Of a stretch of DNA of 64,000 bases, positions 8,399 to 17,943 are shown one piece after another. The stretch covers positions 213,089 through 277,088 of the forward strand of contig NZ_KI913949.1 in NCBI RefSeq assembly GCF_000332095.2, given 5' to 3'. The DNA comes from Leptolyngbya sp. PCC 6406. GTDB lineage: Bacteria; Cyanobacteriota; Cyanobacteriia; Phormidesmidales; Phormidesmidaceae. The notes below the pieces were generated by a model. The model worked only from the letters and a program-made list of their open reading frames with translations. It was not told the origin of the DNA and made no database searches. Position 1 is the stretch's first letter. Each line of letters begins with the position of its first letter. The position numbers and the translations under genes were made by a program.

Positions 8399-10627
8399 AT
8401 GTTTGATCAGTGGATCGGTTTTAAGTCCGGAATCTGGATGCAGTCCATCGACGTGCGTAACTTCATCCAAAGCAACTACGCCCCCTATGAGGGGGATGCT
8501 CAGTTTCTATCAGGGGCAACGGAGCGTACTGAGGGGCTTTGGCGGCAGGTTTTGGCGTTGATGAATGAGGAGCGCGATCGCGGCATCCTCGACGTAGACA
8601 CGGCCCTGCCCACCAGCATTACCGCCCATGCTCCTGGCTATCTGGACCAGGGGGCGGAGCAAATCGTCGGCCTGCAAACGGACAAACCCCTGAAGCGGGC
8701 GATCATGCCCTTTGGCGGCATCCGGGTGGTGAAAAAGTCCCTGGAAGCCTACGGCTACGAGCTGGATCCTCAAACGGAGGAGGTCTTTACGAAATACCGC
8801 AAGACCCACAATGATGGGGTCTTTGATGCCTACACCAAGGAAATGCGGCTGGTGCGCCGATCTGGCATTGTCACCGGACTGCCGGATGCCTATGGTCGGG
8901 GCCGAATCATCGGTGACTATCGCCGGGTGGCTCTCTATGGGATGGATCGGCTGATTGATGACAAGAAGGCTCAGCAGGAATCCCTCGAAGTGGATGCCAT
9001 CACGGAGGAGGTGATTCGCCTGCGGGAGGAACTGTCGGAACAGATCCGCGCCCTGTTTGAGCTGAAGGAGATGGCGATCGCCTATGGGTTTGACATTGGT
9101 CGCCCTGCCGCCAATGCCCAGGAGGCGATCCAGTGGCTGTACTTTGGCTACCTGGGGGCGGTGAAGGAACAGAATGGCGCGGCCATGTCCCTGGGCCGGG
9201 TGTCTACCTTCCTGGATGTGTACTGCGATCGCGATCTCCAGAACGGCCTGTTCACCGAGTCTGAACTCCAGGAATTCATCGACCACTTCGTCATGAAGCT
9301 ACGCATGGTGCGCTTCCTGCGGGATCCTCTCTATAACCAGCTCTTTTCCGGTGATCCCACCTGGGTGACGGAATCCATCGGCGGCATGGGGAATGACGGG
9401 CGACCCCTAGTGACGAAAACCAGCTTCCGGTTTCTCCACACCCTCTATACCCTTGGCCCTGCGCCGGAACCCAACCTAACGGTGCTATGGTCCGAGCGGT
9501 TGCCATTGAACTTCCGCCGCTACTGCGCTCAGGTTTCCATCGACACCAGCTCTATTCAGTATGAAAACGATGACCTGATGCGGGACTACTACGGGGATGA
9601 CTACGGCATCGCCTGCTGCGTATCGGGGATGAAGATCGGCAAGCAAATGCAGTTCTTTGGGGCGCGGGTGAACCTGGCCAAAGCCCTACTCTATGCCATC
9701 AACGGCGGCAAGGATGAAAAATCTGGGGATCAAATCGCCCCCCACTATGCCCCCATCACTGGGGACGTGCTGGACTACGACGAGGTCATGGCCCGCTATG
9801 ACCTGATGCTGGATTGGCTGGCCAGGGTGTATGTCAACACCCTCAACGTCATCCACTATATGCATGACAAATACTGCTACGAGCGCCTGGAAATGGCGCT
9901 CCATGATCGCGATGTCTATCGCACCATGGCCTGTGGCGTAGCGGGGCTGTCAGTGGTGGCGGATGCCCTATCAGCGATCAAGCATAGTCAGGTGAAGGTG
10001 ATCCGCAACGATGACGGGCTGGCAGTGGATTACGAACTGGCCGGGGACTATCCCGCCTTTGGCAACAATGATGAACGGGTGGATGCGATCGCTGCCGATT
10101 TGGTGGAACGGTTCATGAACAAGGTGCGGCAGCATCCCACCTACCGCAATGCCGTGCCCACCCAGTCCATCCTCACCATCACTTCCAATGTGGTCTACGG
10201 CAAAAAGACCGGCAGTACCCCCGATGGCCGCAAGGCCGGGGAACCCTTTGCCCCTGGGGCCAACCCCATGCACGGGCGGGATACCAAGGGAGCCGTTGCC
10301 GCTCTAGAATCCGTGGCCAAACTGCCCTATGAGCACGCCCAGGATGGGATTTCCTACACCTTCTCCATCGTGCCCAAGGCGCTGGGGAAAACAGAGGGCG
10401 ATCGCATTGATAACCTAGTCAGCCTGTTGGATGGTTATACCCTCAACAGCGGCCACCATATCAATATCAATGTGCTGAACCGGGAAACCCTACTGGATGC
10501 CATGGAGCATCCTGAGCAGTATCCCCAACTCACCATCCGGGTGTCGGGCTACGCGGTCAACTTCATCAAGCTCACCCGTGAGCAACAGATGGACGTGATC
10601 AGCCGTACCTTCCACGAACGGATTTAG
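8399..10627 (+). CDS. pflB: Formate C-acetyltransferase (pyruvate formate-lyase)
   Basis: 742 residues, the usual length for PflB. It cleaves pyruvate with CoA to acetyl-CoA and formate through a glycyl radical, in the cytosol under anoxia. The catalytic pair Cys406-Cys407 (GIACCVSGM) and the radical glycine Gly717 in RVSGYAVNF are both present and correctly spaced. The start has GGGAG 9 bases upstream. It is followed by a perfect 19-bp hairpin. The matching activase (pflA) lies 2.8 kb downstream and adhE after that, giving a mixed-acid fermentation set. PFL is found in a minority of cyanobacteria. Oxygen would cleave the protein at the glycyl radical, so expression should be dark and anoxic. 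Confidence 0.98.
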   Translation: MFDQWIGFKSGIWMQSIDVRNFIQSNYAPYEGDAQFLSGATERTEGLWRQVLALMNEERDRGILDVDTALPTSITAHAPGYLDQGAEQIVGLQTDKPLKRAIMPFGGIRVVKKSLEAYGYELDPQTEEVFTKYRKTHNDGVFDAYTKEMRLVRRSGIVTGLPDAYGRGRIIGDYRRVALYGMDRLIDDKKAQQESLEVDAITEEVIRLREELSEQIRALFELKEMAIAYGFDIGRPAANAQEAIQWLYFGYLGAVKEQNGAAMSLGRVSTFLDVYCDRDLQNGLFTESELQEFIDHFVMKLRMVRFLRDPLYNQLFSGDPTWVTESIGGMGNDGRPLVTKTSFRFLHTLYTLGPAPEPNLTVLWSERLPLNFRRYCAQVSIDTSSIQYENDDLMRDYYGDDYGIACCVSGMKIGKQMQFFGARVNLAKALLYAINGGKDEKSGDQIAPHYAPITGDVLDYDEVMARYDLMLDWLARVYVNTLNVIHYMHDKYCYERLEMALHDRDVYRTMACGVAGLSVVADALSAIKHSQVKVIRNDDGLAVDYELAGDYPAFGNNDERVDAIAADLVERFMNKVRQHPTYRNAVPTQSILTITSNVVYGKKTGSTPDGRKAGEPFAPGANPMHGRDTKGAVAALESVAKLPYEHAQDGISYTFSIVPKALGKTEGDRIDNLVSLLDGYTLNSGHHININVLNRETLLDAMEHPEQYPQLTIRVSGYAVNFIKLTREQQMDVISRTFHERI

Positions 10628-10646
10628 CCCTGACGAGTGGAGAAAC

Positions 10647-10694
10647 CCGGTTTCTGGGGTGACCCTATAGACTCTGGGTCACCCCAGAAACCGG
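10647..10694 (+). terminator. Perfect 19-bp hairpin after pflB
   Basis: Arms 10647-10665 and 10676-10694 are exact complements with a 10-base loop; the arm is CCGGTTTCTGGGGTGACCC. There is no T run after it, so it may act as a processing or stability hairpin as much as a terminator. Confidence 0.65.
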
Positions 10695-10709
10695 TTGCTA
10701 CCCTCCATG

Positions 10710-10755
10710 AAAAACCCCCTCCCTTAGAGGCGTAATGCCGTACTAAGGGAGGGGG
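10710..10755 (-). terminator. Rho-independent terminator of the small exported protein gene
   Basis: Read on the minus strand, a 13-bp stem (10743-10755 with 10715-10727, CCCCCTCCCTTAG) is followed by five T residues (A run 10710-10714 on the + strand). It lies 24 bases beyond the stop of the minus-strand gene at 10779. Confidence 0.85.
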
Positions 10756-10778
10756 CAAGATTAACCATCGGGCTTAGC

Positions 10779-11144
10779 TTAGAAGCCTGTGTCGGAGTCC
10801 GTCGCAGTTTCGCAGGCTGAGGCAAGACAGTCCACCATAACCACCTGGATCAAAAAGTTACCTTCATAGGGGGCGGTGACGATGGGGAGATTATCCACCA
10901 AGGTATCACTACTAACCAATTCACCAGACCCAGCATCGTAGAGATAGATATCCAAATCAGAACAGTTGTCGTCGCAGATGCCATAGACATTCTCGTCGGT
11001 AAACAGATACCCCTCATAGGTCACTGACTCACCCGAACTTAACCAGTCCATACGCGACTGAGCCTGAGCCAAGCCCGCAGACCCCAACACCGCGATCGCA
11101 CCCATTACCGTTGCGATCCCTGCTTTCCAATTCAACCGAGTCAT
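10779..11144 (-). CDS. Small exported protein, PPC-like fold suspected
   Basis: 121 residues with a clear signal peptide (Lys at 7, hydrophobic 9-25, cleavage near AQAQS) and a short acidic mature domain with four cysteines (ICDDNC and CLASAC). The segment DLDIYLYDAGSGELVSSD followed by a hydrophobic strand resembles the beta sandwich of bacterial pre-peptidase C-terminal (PPC-like) domains, so a small periplasmic or secreted beta protein is likely; function unknown. The two cysteine pairs could form disulfides. It sits inside the fermentation locus on the opposite strand and has its own terminator. Confidence 0.75.
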   Translation of the reverse strand: MTRLNWKAGIATVMGAIAVLGSAGLAQAQSRMDWLSSGESVTYEGYLFTDENVYGICDDNCSDLDIYLYDAGSGELVSSDTLVDNLPIVTAPYEGNFLIQVVMVDCLASACETATDSDTGF

Positions 11145-11381
11145 CGTGGTTTTCCTTTGAGTATGGGGTAAAAAAGCTCACAGCAGCAACGCAGTGGCCC
11201 ATGTAATTCTACTTATCAGGATTCCCAATTCACGTCATTAATCACACATGATTTACCGGAAATCGCAGACTCTCTTCCCCCAAGAATTCCCCTCTCCTGA
11301 GCAGTTCAGCCTAGAAGTTTCCATCCCGTCCCCGTCCCGTCCCTATCCCGTCCCCATCGTCATCTCTCCTGAAAACTTCCC

Positions 11382-12023
11382 ATGATGAACGTCGTCCCCC
11401 ATCCCTATGACACGCTGATCCCACCGGGTTATGTCAATCTAATGGGCTTGATCAAAAAGTCTACGGTGAATGGCCCCGGCTGTCGGGCGGTGGTTTGGGT
11501 GCAGGGTTGCGATCGCGCTTGTCCAGGTTGCTTTAATCCCGCCTCGTGGCCCTTTGAGATCAACCAGCTTGTCTCCATTGAGGAAATTGTCGAAACCGTT
11601 CTCAGCGAGCCCAGCCACGAAGGCATCACCTTCTCCGGTGGCGAACCCTTTTGGCAAGCCCCGGCTCTAGCGGAGGTGGCGCGTCGCATTAAAGCCGCAG
11701 GGCTTAACGTGATGTCTTTTACGGGCTTTACCCTAGAAGCCCTCCAGCGGCAGGATGCCCCCACCGGAGCCGCCGACCTCCTAGCCCAGTTGGATTTGCT
11801 GATCGATGGCCCCTATGTCCAAACCCAGGCTATCCATGATCCCACCTCTCCGGTGTCTTCCCGCAATCAACGGGTGCGGGTGTTGAATTCGGCATTGCGC
11901 GATCGCATCACCTGGGCCAGCGACCAAATCGAAATCCACGTCCTCAAGGACGGCAGCCGCATCGTCACCGGCTACCTGGGTAGCCTCGACCCCGATGGGT
12001 CATGGGGTCGAAAAATCCCGTAG
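11382..12023 (+). CDS. NrdG-like radical-SAM glycyl-radical-enzyme activase
   Basis: 213 residues with the radical-SAM signature CDRACPGC (CxxxCxxC) near residue 43, a preceding VWVQGC, and the SAM-binding FSGGEPFWQ near residue 86. This small single-cluster architecture is that of the NrdG family (activators of anaerobic ribonucleotide reductase) and of related activases. No nrdD-like gene is visible in the window, and the gene lies between pflB and pflA, so it may activate PFL, an unlinked NrdD, or another glycyl-radical enzyme. The start may be either of the two consecutive ATGs; no clear Shine-Dalgarno is visible. Confidence 0.85.
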   Translation: MMNVVPHPYDTLIPPGYVNLMGLIKKSTVNGPGCRAVVWVQGCDRACPGCFNPASWPFEINQLVSIEEIVETVLSEPSHEGITFSGGEPFWQAPALAEVARRIKAAGLNVMSFTGFTLEALQRQDAPTGAADLLAQLDLLIDGPYVQTQAIHDPTSPVSSRNQRVRVLNSALRDRITWASDQIEIHVLKDGSRIVTGYLGSLDPDGSWGRKIP

Positions 12024-12070
12024 GCTGGGCACCGCTCACCAAGCCCACCCTACCTACGCCCGCGTTGCTG

Positions 12071-12967
12071 CTACCCCTGGAACCCTTGGCGCTTAGCAAC
12101 CCCCAGACCCACCAAGCCAAACACCATCAAAGCCCCCGTCGTCATCGGCTCTGGCACACCGATGGGTGGCTCCGTAATCTCCCGCTGAATCTTGGCCAGC
12201 GCCGCCGTCTCAAAGTCATCAAAACTGGAGGCCACCTGTATGAATGATCCCGTACCCCCAATCACATTGTTGGCAAAGTAATCATCCAGGTCGGGAAAAT
12301 TCGGATCCCCCAGGATGGGCAAGCCATTGATGATAATGCCTTGATCCAAAACATCCTGACGGGCTGCACTCAACACATCCAGACAGACAGAGCCACACCC
12401 TGCGGTGCCTTCCCGGTTGCGGTTTTGGATGCCGTCACCAGAGATATCAAGGATGCGGCGATCGCTCGTAAACAAATCAGTGTTAAACAAAGTCAGCGCA
12501 TGATCCATCGCCCCGGCAATATTCGTCCATTCACCAACGCTAGCAGTTCCCGGTCGGGGGGTGGCCTCAATGGCATCGGCAAAGGCCAAAACCGATGCCG
12601 CATCCGTCAGGTGAACCCAGTCAAGGGTTGTGGTTGGCCGAGTGGCCCAATAGGAGAAAGCCACCGCAATCCCCCCAGGGGTAGCACCAATATTCTGAAT
12701 CAGATCAGTATTCCGAAAAGCATTGGCATAGCCCTGGCGTTGGAGATTAAACTCACTGGCATTAATGCTGCCAGAGACATCTACCGACAGCACCAGCTTG
12801 GTGCCCACCAGGGTCGCGCTGTAGGCCGCCGAAGCGAAAGCCATGGTCAGGGCCAGCAGTCCGCTGGCCAAGCCTGCTACCCGCAGGGACTTCAGGGAAA
12901 ATCGACACCATTGACCACCACTAGGCAAGCCTGGTTTGCAAGGAGAAGATCGGTCTACCATTTCCAT
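12071..12967 (-). CDS. DUF1194 (VWA-like) PEP-CTERM protein
   Basis: About 298 residues from the ATG at 12967 (GAGG lies just upstream). A signal peptide (hydrophobic VAGLASGLLALTMAFASAAYS) leads into a von Willebrand A-like domain of the DUF1194 type: VLSVDVSGSIN carries the metal-site DxSxS motif, and DISGDGIQN a later strand. The C-terminus VPEPMTTGALMVFGLVGL then KRQ is a PEP-CTERM sorting signal, recognised in other bacteria by an exosortase. The protein is probably exported and processed at the envelope. The neighbours are fermentation genes on the opposite strand, with no functional link seen. Confidence 0.88.
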   Translation of the reverse strand: MEMVDRSSPCKPGLPSGGQWCRFSLKSLRVAGLASGLLALTMAFASAAYSATLVGTKLVLSVDVSGSINASEFNLQRQGYANAFRNTDLIQNIGATPGGIAVAFSYWATRPTTTLDWVHLTDAASVLAFADAIEATPRPGTASVGEWTNIAGAMDHALTLFNTDLFTSDRRILDISGDGIQNRNREGTAGCGSVCLDVLSAARQDVLDQGIIINGLPILGDPNFPDLDDYFANNVIGGTGSFIQVASSFDDFETAALAKIQREITEPPIGVPEPMTTGALMVFGLVGLGVAKRQGFQG

Positions 12968-13156
12968 TACCTCAGGAGTCTTACGCAGATGTTGAGTAAG
13001 GGGACAAATTTGATACCTAGGTATCGAACTTGTCTCATCCAAAAGATGGCGAACTTACGCAATTTCCCTGATTTTGATGGTGCATTGCTAACCTGCGGAC
13101 AACGCGACACCTTGGGGCAATATCTGTCACCCCGAATGCACCCCACCCCTAGACCG

Positions 13157-13326
13157 GATTACCCGGTACAGGGTGGGTTTAAACCCCACCTCTGGATCAC
13201 CCGGTACAGGGCGGGTTTTGACTGACCAATGCCTGATTACCCGGTACAGGGCAGGTTTTGACTGATCAATGCCTGATCACCCGGTACAGGGCGGGTTTTG
13301 ACTGTCCAATGCCTGATTACCCGGTA
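13157..13326. repeat. 40-bp tandem repeat (three full units plus partial ones)
   Basis: Units start at 13195, 13235, 13275 and (partial) 13315, each GAT(T/C)ACCCGGTACAGGGC then GGGTTTTGACTG and CCAATGCCT. A degenerate unit precedes them at 13157. The exact 40-base period indicates recent expansion. Non-coding; it lies between the DUF1194 gene and pflA. Confidence 0.9.
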
Positions 13327-13359
13327 GATTCTGGCTAAACCCGCCCCTACGACCCGCCC

Positions 13360-13465
13360 TACGACCCGCCCCTACGGCACCCCAACGCCCCAACGCCCCA
13401 ATACCCCAACACCCCAATACCCTCACACTCCCCCACTCCCCCACTCCCCCACTCCCCCACTCCCC
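13360..13465. repeat. C-rich simple repeat abutting the pflA start
   Basis: Runs of CGCCCCAA and then CACTCCCC units continue right up to the pflA ATG. The complement is G-rich, with many G4-5 runs, and could form quadruplexes. No Shine-Dalgarno sequence is present in it. Confidence 0.85.
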
Positions 13466-14188
13466 ATGACCACCGGACGCATTCACTCCATCGAAACCTG
13501 CGGCACCGTAGACGGGCCAGGGCTGCGGTTTGTGGTATTCACCCAGGGCTGTCCCCTGCGGTGTTTGTACTGCCACAACCCCGACTGCCGCCATCCCGAA
13601 GATGGTCGGATGGTGACCGTGGATGAGCTGATTCAAGAAATCAAAAAATATCGCAGCTACCTGCGGCGGGGGGGAGTTACCGTCAGCGGCGGTGAACCCC
13701 TGATGCAGCCGGAATTTGTCGGAGAAATTTTTCGGCGCTGCCATGAACTGGGCTTGCACACCGCCCTCGACACTTCTGGCTACGTCCTGCTCGACCATGC
13801 CAAACCCGTTGTGGCGCAGGCAGATTTAGTTCTTTTGGATATCAAGTCCTATGATCCCGATCTTTATCAGCGGGTTACCCACGTCAGTCTGGAACCCACG
13901 CTACGCTTTGCCCAATATCTAGCAGAAATCGGCAAACCGACCTGGATTCGGTTTGTCCTAGTGCCGGGACTCACTGATCCTGCCGCCAATGTGGACGGGT
14001 TAGCCCAATTTGTCGCTACCCTGCCCAACGTCGAGCGGGTCGAAGTGCTGCCCTTTCACCAAATGGGAGCCTACAAATGGGAACAACTGGGCTACGACTA
14101 CGCCCTCAAAGACACCCCCCCCGCCAGTGCCGAGCTGGTGCAGACCACTCGCGATCGCTTTATCGCCCAAGGGGTGACTGTGGTGTAG
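13466..14188 (+). CDS. pflA: Pyruvate formate-lyase-activating enzyme
   Basis: 240 residues, typical of PflA. It installs the glycyl radical on PflB using S-adenosylmethionine and a [4Fe-4S] cluster. The start RIHSIETCGTVDGPGLRFV is characteristic, the cluster motif CPLRCLYCHNPD (CxxxCxxC) is near residue 30, and VTVSGGEPLMQPEF is the SAM-contacting segment. The ATG follows directly after a CACTCCCC repeat with no visible Shine-Dalgarno, which is odd for an enzyme needed under anoxia. adhE begins 128 bases downstream on the same strand, so co-transcription is plausible. Confidence 0.96.
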   Translation: MTTGRIHSIETCGTVDGPGLRFVVFTQGCPLRCLYCHNPDCRHPEDGRMVTVDELIQEIKKYRSYLRRGGVTVSGGEPLMQPEFVGEIFRRCHELGLHTALDTSGYVLLDHAKPVVAQADLVLLDIKSYDPDLYQRVTHVSLEPTLRFAQYLAEIGKPTWIRFVLVPGLTDPAANVDGLAQFVATLPNVERVEVLPFHQMGAYKWEQLGYDYALKDTPPASAELVQTTRDRFIAQGVTVV

Positions 14189-14199
14189 GGGGTGAATGG

Positions 14200-14300
14200 A
14201 TCATCAAACTCCCCAACCCCTAACCCATTCCCCACCCTCCACCCTTTACCCTCCCCCCTTCACCCTTTACCCTCCACCCCCCACCCTCTACACCACACAG
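14200..14300. repeat. C-rich low-complexity spacer between pflA and adhE
   Basis: Irregular CCCTTTACC, CACCCTCC and CCACCC units fill the space between the two genes. The tract is similar in composition to the one before pflA. A proper GGAG follows it, seven bases before the adhE ATG. Confidence 0.7.
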
Positions 14301-14316
14301 CACACGGAGAAACCCC

Positions 14317-16965
14317 ATGACCGTCAACACTCTCGACACTCTGCAAGCCCTGATCCAACGGGTAAAAGCCGCCCAAGCCCAGTACGCCACATTCACCCAG
14401 GCCCAAGTGGATCGCATCTTTCAGCAAGCGGCCCTCGCCGCCAACACCCAGCGAATTCCCCTGGCCAAGCAGGCGGTACAGGAGACCGGCATGGGGGTAG
14501 TTGAGGACAAGGTGATTAAAAATCACTTTGCCTCAGAGATGATTTACAACCGCTATAAAAACGAGAAAACCTGCGGGGTGATCGAAGCGGATGAAGCCTA
14601 CGGCATTGAGAAAATCGCTGAGCCCGTCGGTATCCTAGCCGGGATCGTGCCGACGACGAACCCCACGTCTACCGCTGTTTTCAAAGCCCTGCTGGCCCTG
14701 AAAACTCGAAACGGTATTATCTTTTCCCCCCACCCCAGGGCCAAGGGCTGCACCATCGAGGCGGCGCGGATTGTGCGGGATGCCGCCGTAGCCGCTGGAG
14801 CCCCCCCCGACATCATCGGCTGGATCGACGTGCCCACGGTGGAACTGTCCCAAACCCTGATGAGCCACCCTGACATCAAGCTGATCCTGGCCACGGGTGG
14901 CCCCGGCATGGTGAAAGCGGCCTACTCCTCCGGCCATCCTTCCCTAGGAGTCGGCGCAGGCAACACCCCAGCGGTGATCGACAGCAGCGCCCACCTCAAA
15001 ATGGCCGTCAACTCCATCCTACTCAGCAAAACCTTTGACAACGGCATGATCTGCGCCAGTGAGCAATCGGTGATTGTGGTGGATCAGGTCTACGACCAAG
15101 TGCGCCAGGAGTTCGCCGAGCGGGGAGCCTATTTCCTCACAGCAGAGGATCTGCCCAAGGTGCGGGCCATGATCCTCAAGGACGGTCGCCTGAATGCGGC
15201 GATCGTGGGCCAGTCCATTGCCGCCCTAGCAACCCTAGCCGGGATCACGGTACCCGCTGGAGCCCGCCTGATCATTGGCGAAGTGGAGACCATCGGCACT
15301 GAGGAACCCTTTGCCTATGAGAAACTCTCTCCCATCCTGGCCATGTATCGCGCCCCAAACTTTAGTACCGCCGTGGAGATGGCGGAAGCACTCGTCCAGT
15401 TTGGCGGACGGGGCCATACCTCGGTACTCTATATCGACCCAGCCCACCACGACCAGATCCATACCTTTGAGCAACGGCTGACTACGGCGCGGGTGTTGAT
15501 CAATACCCCTTCCTCCCAGGGGGCGATCGGCGACCTGTACAACTTCAAACTAGACCCTTCCCTCACCCTGGGCTGTGGCACCTGGGGCGGCAACTCCGTC
15601 TCGGAGAACGTCGGTCCCCACCATCTGCTCAATATCAAAACGGTGACGGAGCGGCGGGAGAATATGCTCTGGTTCCGAGTGCCGCCCAAGATCTATTTCA
15701 AATACGGCTGTCTACCCACAGCCCTGAAGGATCTGAAAGGACGGCAGCGAGCCTTCATCATTACCGACAAGCCCCTGTTTGATCTGGGGATCTGCGATCG
15801 CCTCACCCAATCCCTAGACGAACTGGGCATCCGTCACGAAATCTTCCACGACGTAGAACCCGACCCCTCCCTGGATACGGTGATGCGGGGGCTGGATGTG
15901 ATGAACAAGTTCAACCCCGATGTGATCATCCCCATCGGCGGTGGCTCCCCCATGGATGCGGCCAAGGTTATGTGGCTGATGTACGAACATCCCGACACGG
16001 AGTTCGACAGTCTGGCCATGCGGTTTATGGACATCCGCAAGCGGGTTTACGAACTGCCGCCCCTGGGTCAAAAGGCCATCCTGGTGGCGATCCCTACCAC
16101 GTCGGGCACCGGGTCGGAGGTGACCCCCTTCGCGGTGGTCACGGACAATCGCACCGGGATGAAGTATCCCCTAGCGGACTATGCCCTGACCCCCAATATG
16201 GCGATCGTCGATCCGGAACTGGTGCTCCACATGCCCAAGGCCCTCACCGCCTACGGCGGCATCGATGCCCTCACCCACGCCCTAGAAGCCTATGTGTCTG
16301 TCCTAGCTTCGGACTACACCAACGGCATCGCCCTGGAGGCCATTCGCCTGCTGTTCAAGTACCTACCCAGGGCCTACGAAAATGGGGCCAGTGATCCCAA
16401 GGCACGGGAAAAAGTCCACTACGCTGCCACCATGGCTGGCATGGCCTTCGCCAATGCCTTTCTGGGGGTCTGCCACTCCCTGGCCCACAAGCTGGGCTCC
16501 ACGTTCCACGTCCCCCACGGTCTGGCTAATGCCCTGCTGATCTCCCACGTCATCCGCTACAACGCCACCGATGCCCCCTTTAAGCAGGCCATCTTCCCCC
16601 AATACAAGTACCCCAATGCCAAGTTCCGCTATGCCCGCATCGCGGATCACCTAGGGCTGGGGGGCACCACGGAGGATGAAAAGGTGGAAAAACTGGTGGC
16701 GGCGATCGAGGCGCTGAAGCATCGCCTCAATATCCCCGACAGCATTCATGATGTGATTCCGGAGGTGGATAAGCAGTTCTACGCCGAAGTGGAGGAGATG
16801 GCCGAAAATGCTTTCGATGACCAATGCACGGGCGCAAATCCCCGCTATCCCCTAATCGCGGATCTCAAGGAACTCTATCTCCTCGCCCATCGCGGCTGCC
16901 GCATCGATGCGGCGCTCTACAACCAGGATGATACGGAGGTGGTTGAGGAAGCGGCTGGCGTTTAG
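14317..16965 (+). CDS. adhE: Bifunctional acetaldehyde-CoA/alcohol dehydrogenase
   Basis: 882 residues, the full AdhE length. The N-terminal aldehyde dehydrogenase half (about 1-440) reduces acetyl-CoA to acetaldehyde, with the catalytic Cys in NGMICASEQSV near residue 247. The C-terminal iron-dependent alcohol dehydrogenase half (about 455-870) reduces acetaldehyde to ethanol; it has GGGSPMDAAK, PTTSGTGSEVTPF and the metal-binding His cluster in GVCHSLAHKLG and HVPHGLANA. Family members form spirosome filaments. With PflB it gives redox balance during fermentation by consuming two NADH per acetyl-CoA. GGAG is 7 bases before the ATG. Confidence 0.98.
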   Translation: MTVNTLDTLQALIQRVKAAQAQYATFTQAQVDRIFQQAALAANTQRIPLAKQAVQETGMGVVEDKVIKNHFASEMIYNRYKNEKTCGVIEADEAYGIEKIAEPVGILAGIVPTTNPTSTAVFKALLALKTRNGIIFSPHPRAKGCTIEAARIVRDAAVAAGAPPDIIGWIDVPTVELSQTLMSHPDIKLILATGGPGMVKAAYSSGHPSLGVGAGNTPAVIDSSAHLKMAVNSILLSKTFDNGMICASEQSVIVVDQVYDQVRQEFAERGAYFLTAEDLPKVRAMILKDGRLNAAIVGQSIAALATLAGITVPAGARLIIGEVETIGTEEPFAYEKLSPILAMYRAPNFSTAVEMAEALVQFGGRGHTSVLYIDPAHHDQIHTFEQRLTTARVLINTPSSQGAIGDLYNFKLDPSLTLGCGTWGGNSVSENVGPHHLLNIKTVTERRENMLWFRVPPKIYFKYGCLPTALKDLKGRQRAFIITDKPLFDLGICDRLTQSLDELGIRHEIFHDVEPDPSLDTVMRGLDVMNKFNPDVIIPIGGGSPMDAAKVMWLMYEHPDTEFDSLAMRFMDIRKRVYELPPLGQKAILVAIPTTSGTGSEVTPFAVVTDNRTGMKYPLADYALTPNMAIVDPELVLHMPKALTAYGGIDALTHALEAYVSVLASDYTNGIALEAIRLLFKYLPRAYENGASDPKAREKVHYAATMAGMAFANAFLGVCHSLAHKLGSTFHVPHGLANALLISHVIRYNATDAPFKQAIFPQYKYPNAKFRYARIADHLGLGGTTEDEKVEKLVAAIEALKHRLNIPDSIHDVIPEVDKQFYAEVEEMAENAFDDQCTGANPRYPLIADLKELYLLAHRGCRIDAALYNQDDTEVVEEAAGV

Positions 16966-16983
16966 GGTACCGCTATGATTGGC

Positions 16984-17016
16984 AGCGATCGCTTCAGCGA
17001 TGGTGCGATCGCTTTT
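16984..17016 (+). terminator. HIP1-based hairpin after adhE
   Basis: AGCGATCGC (16984-16992) and GCGATCGCT (17005-17013) form a 9-bp stem followed by TTTT. Two HIP1 octamers have been used as stem arms. It lies 19 bases after the adhE stop and is a likely terminator. Confidence 0.65.
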
Positions 17017-17104
17017 CGTAAACTATGATCAGGAACCAGAAACGGTTGTGAGATGAGTCCATAGACTGTACTTATAATAAAGTATCAGAATTGAGATTTG
17101 CTGG

Positions 17105-17926
17105 ATGGTTGCCTTTCTCTTCTGGAATATCAACAAGAATAAAGCCACCTTGCCCCTCATTGCCGATATTGGTGAGTTGTACAGCATTGACATAATCTTG
17201 CTGGCAGAATGCACGATTGAACCAGGAGAGTTGCTGTCTCAACTCAATCATGGGCGAGACAATAAGTATTTCTATTTTGGATTCAGCAGGTGCGAAAAGA
17301 TAGTTGTATTGACCCGCTTTAATGAAGCTAGCTTTATACGACCCGTTGCTGAGTCAAGCCGAGTAACTATTCGGCATCTTCAGATGCCTGGATTAATCGA
17401 TATATTGATTGCAGGCACACACCACATTAGCAAAAATCATTCAAGTCCTACGAGCCAATATTCAATGGCCGAAGAACTCTCGCGTCTGATCAAGGATGCA
17501 GAAAAAAACGTAGGACATTCTCGAACAGTGCTAGTAGGCGATTTAAATATGAATCCTTTTGAAGAAGGCTTAGTTAGTGCTGGGGCATTACATGCAGTCT
17601 CTTCTCAGCAAATAGCACTGAGAAATACTCGGAAAGTACAAGGTACTGAATACCCTTTCTTCTATAATCCCATGTGGAATTTCCTGGCAGATGTACATGC
17701 AGATCCCCCTGGAACCTATTACTACTGCGCATCAGATCATATGTCATATTTTTGGAATGTTTTTGATCAAGTCCTGATCAGACCAGACCTAATCAACCGA
17801 TTTGCGTTTCAAAATTTGAAGCGATTGTTAGAGATTGGTACAACCTCTTTGCTCTCGGGCAAAGGTATTCCCAGGAAAAACGTGTATTCTGATCATCTGC
17901 CAATAATATTTTCTTTGGATCTGTAA
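17105..17926 (+). CDS. Endonuclease/exonuclease/phosphatase (EEP) fold protein
   Basis: 273 residues of the EEP superfamily (exonuclease III, DNase I and phosphodiesterase relatives). Motifs in order: FLFWNINKNK (Asn for the metal site), ILLAECTIEP (catalytic Glu), GTHHISK (His), LVGDLNMNPFEE (Asp and Asn), and the C-terminal YSDHLPIIFS (Asp-His pair). All catalytic positions are therefore present. The substrate could be DNA, RNA or a phosphodiester lipid. The gene is visibly AT-richer than the fermentation genes beside it and starts the accessory region. A second gene follows after 17 bases on the same strand, suggesting an operon of acquired origin. Confidence 0.85.
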   Translation: MVAFLFWNINKNKATLPLIADIGELYSIDIILLAECTIEPGELLSQLNHGRDNKYFYFGFSRCEKIVVLTRFNEASFIRPVAESSRVTIRHLQMPGLIDILIAGTHHISKNHSSPTSQYSMAEELSRLIKDAEKNVGHSRTVLVGDLNMNPFEEGLVSAGALHAVSSQQIALRNTRKVQGTEYPFFYNPMWNFLADVHADPPGTYYYCASDHMSYFWNVFDQVLIRPDLINRFAFQNLKRLLEIGTTSLLSGKGIPRKNVYSDHLPIIFSLDL

Positions 17927-17943
17927 TTTAAGGGAATGGACAA

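Noticed and set aside
11429-11764. 111-codon minus-strand frame over the radical-SAM gene
   Set aside because: Antisense shadow; the + frame has the CxxxCxxC cluster and family sequence.
12341-13225. 294-codon + strand frame
   Set aside because: It lies opposite the DUF1194 gene, which has a signal peptide, VWA motif and PEP-CTERM end; the + frame shows no domain.
13157-13326. CRISPR-like array
   Set aside because: The 40-base units are directly adjacent, without unique spacers, and no cas gene is present; no CRISPR was seen anywhere in the window.
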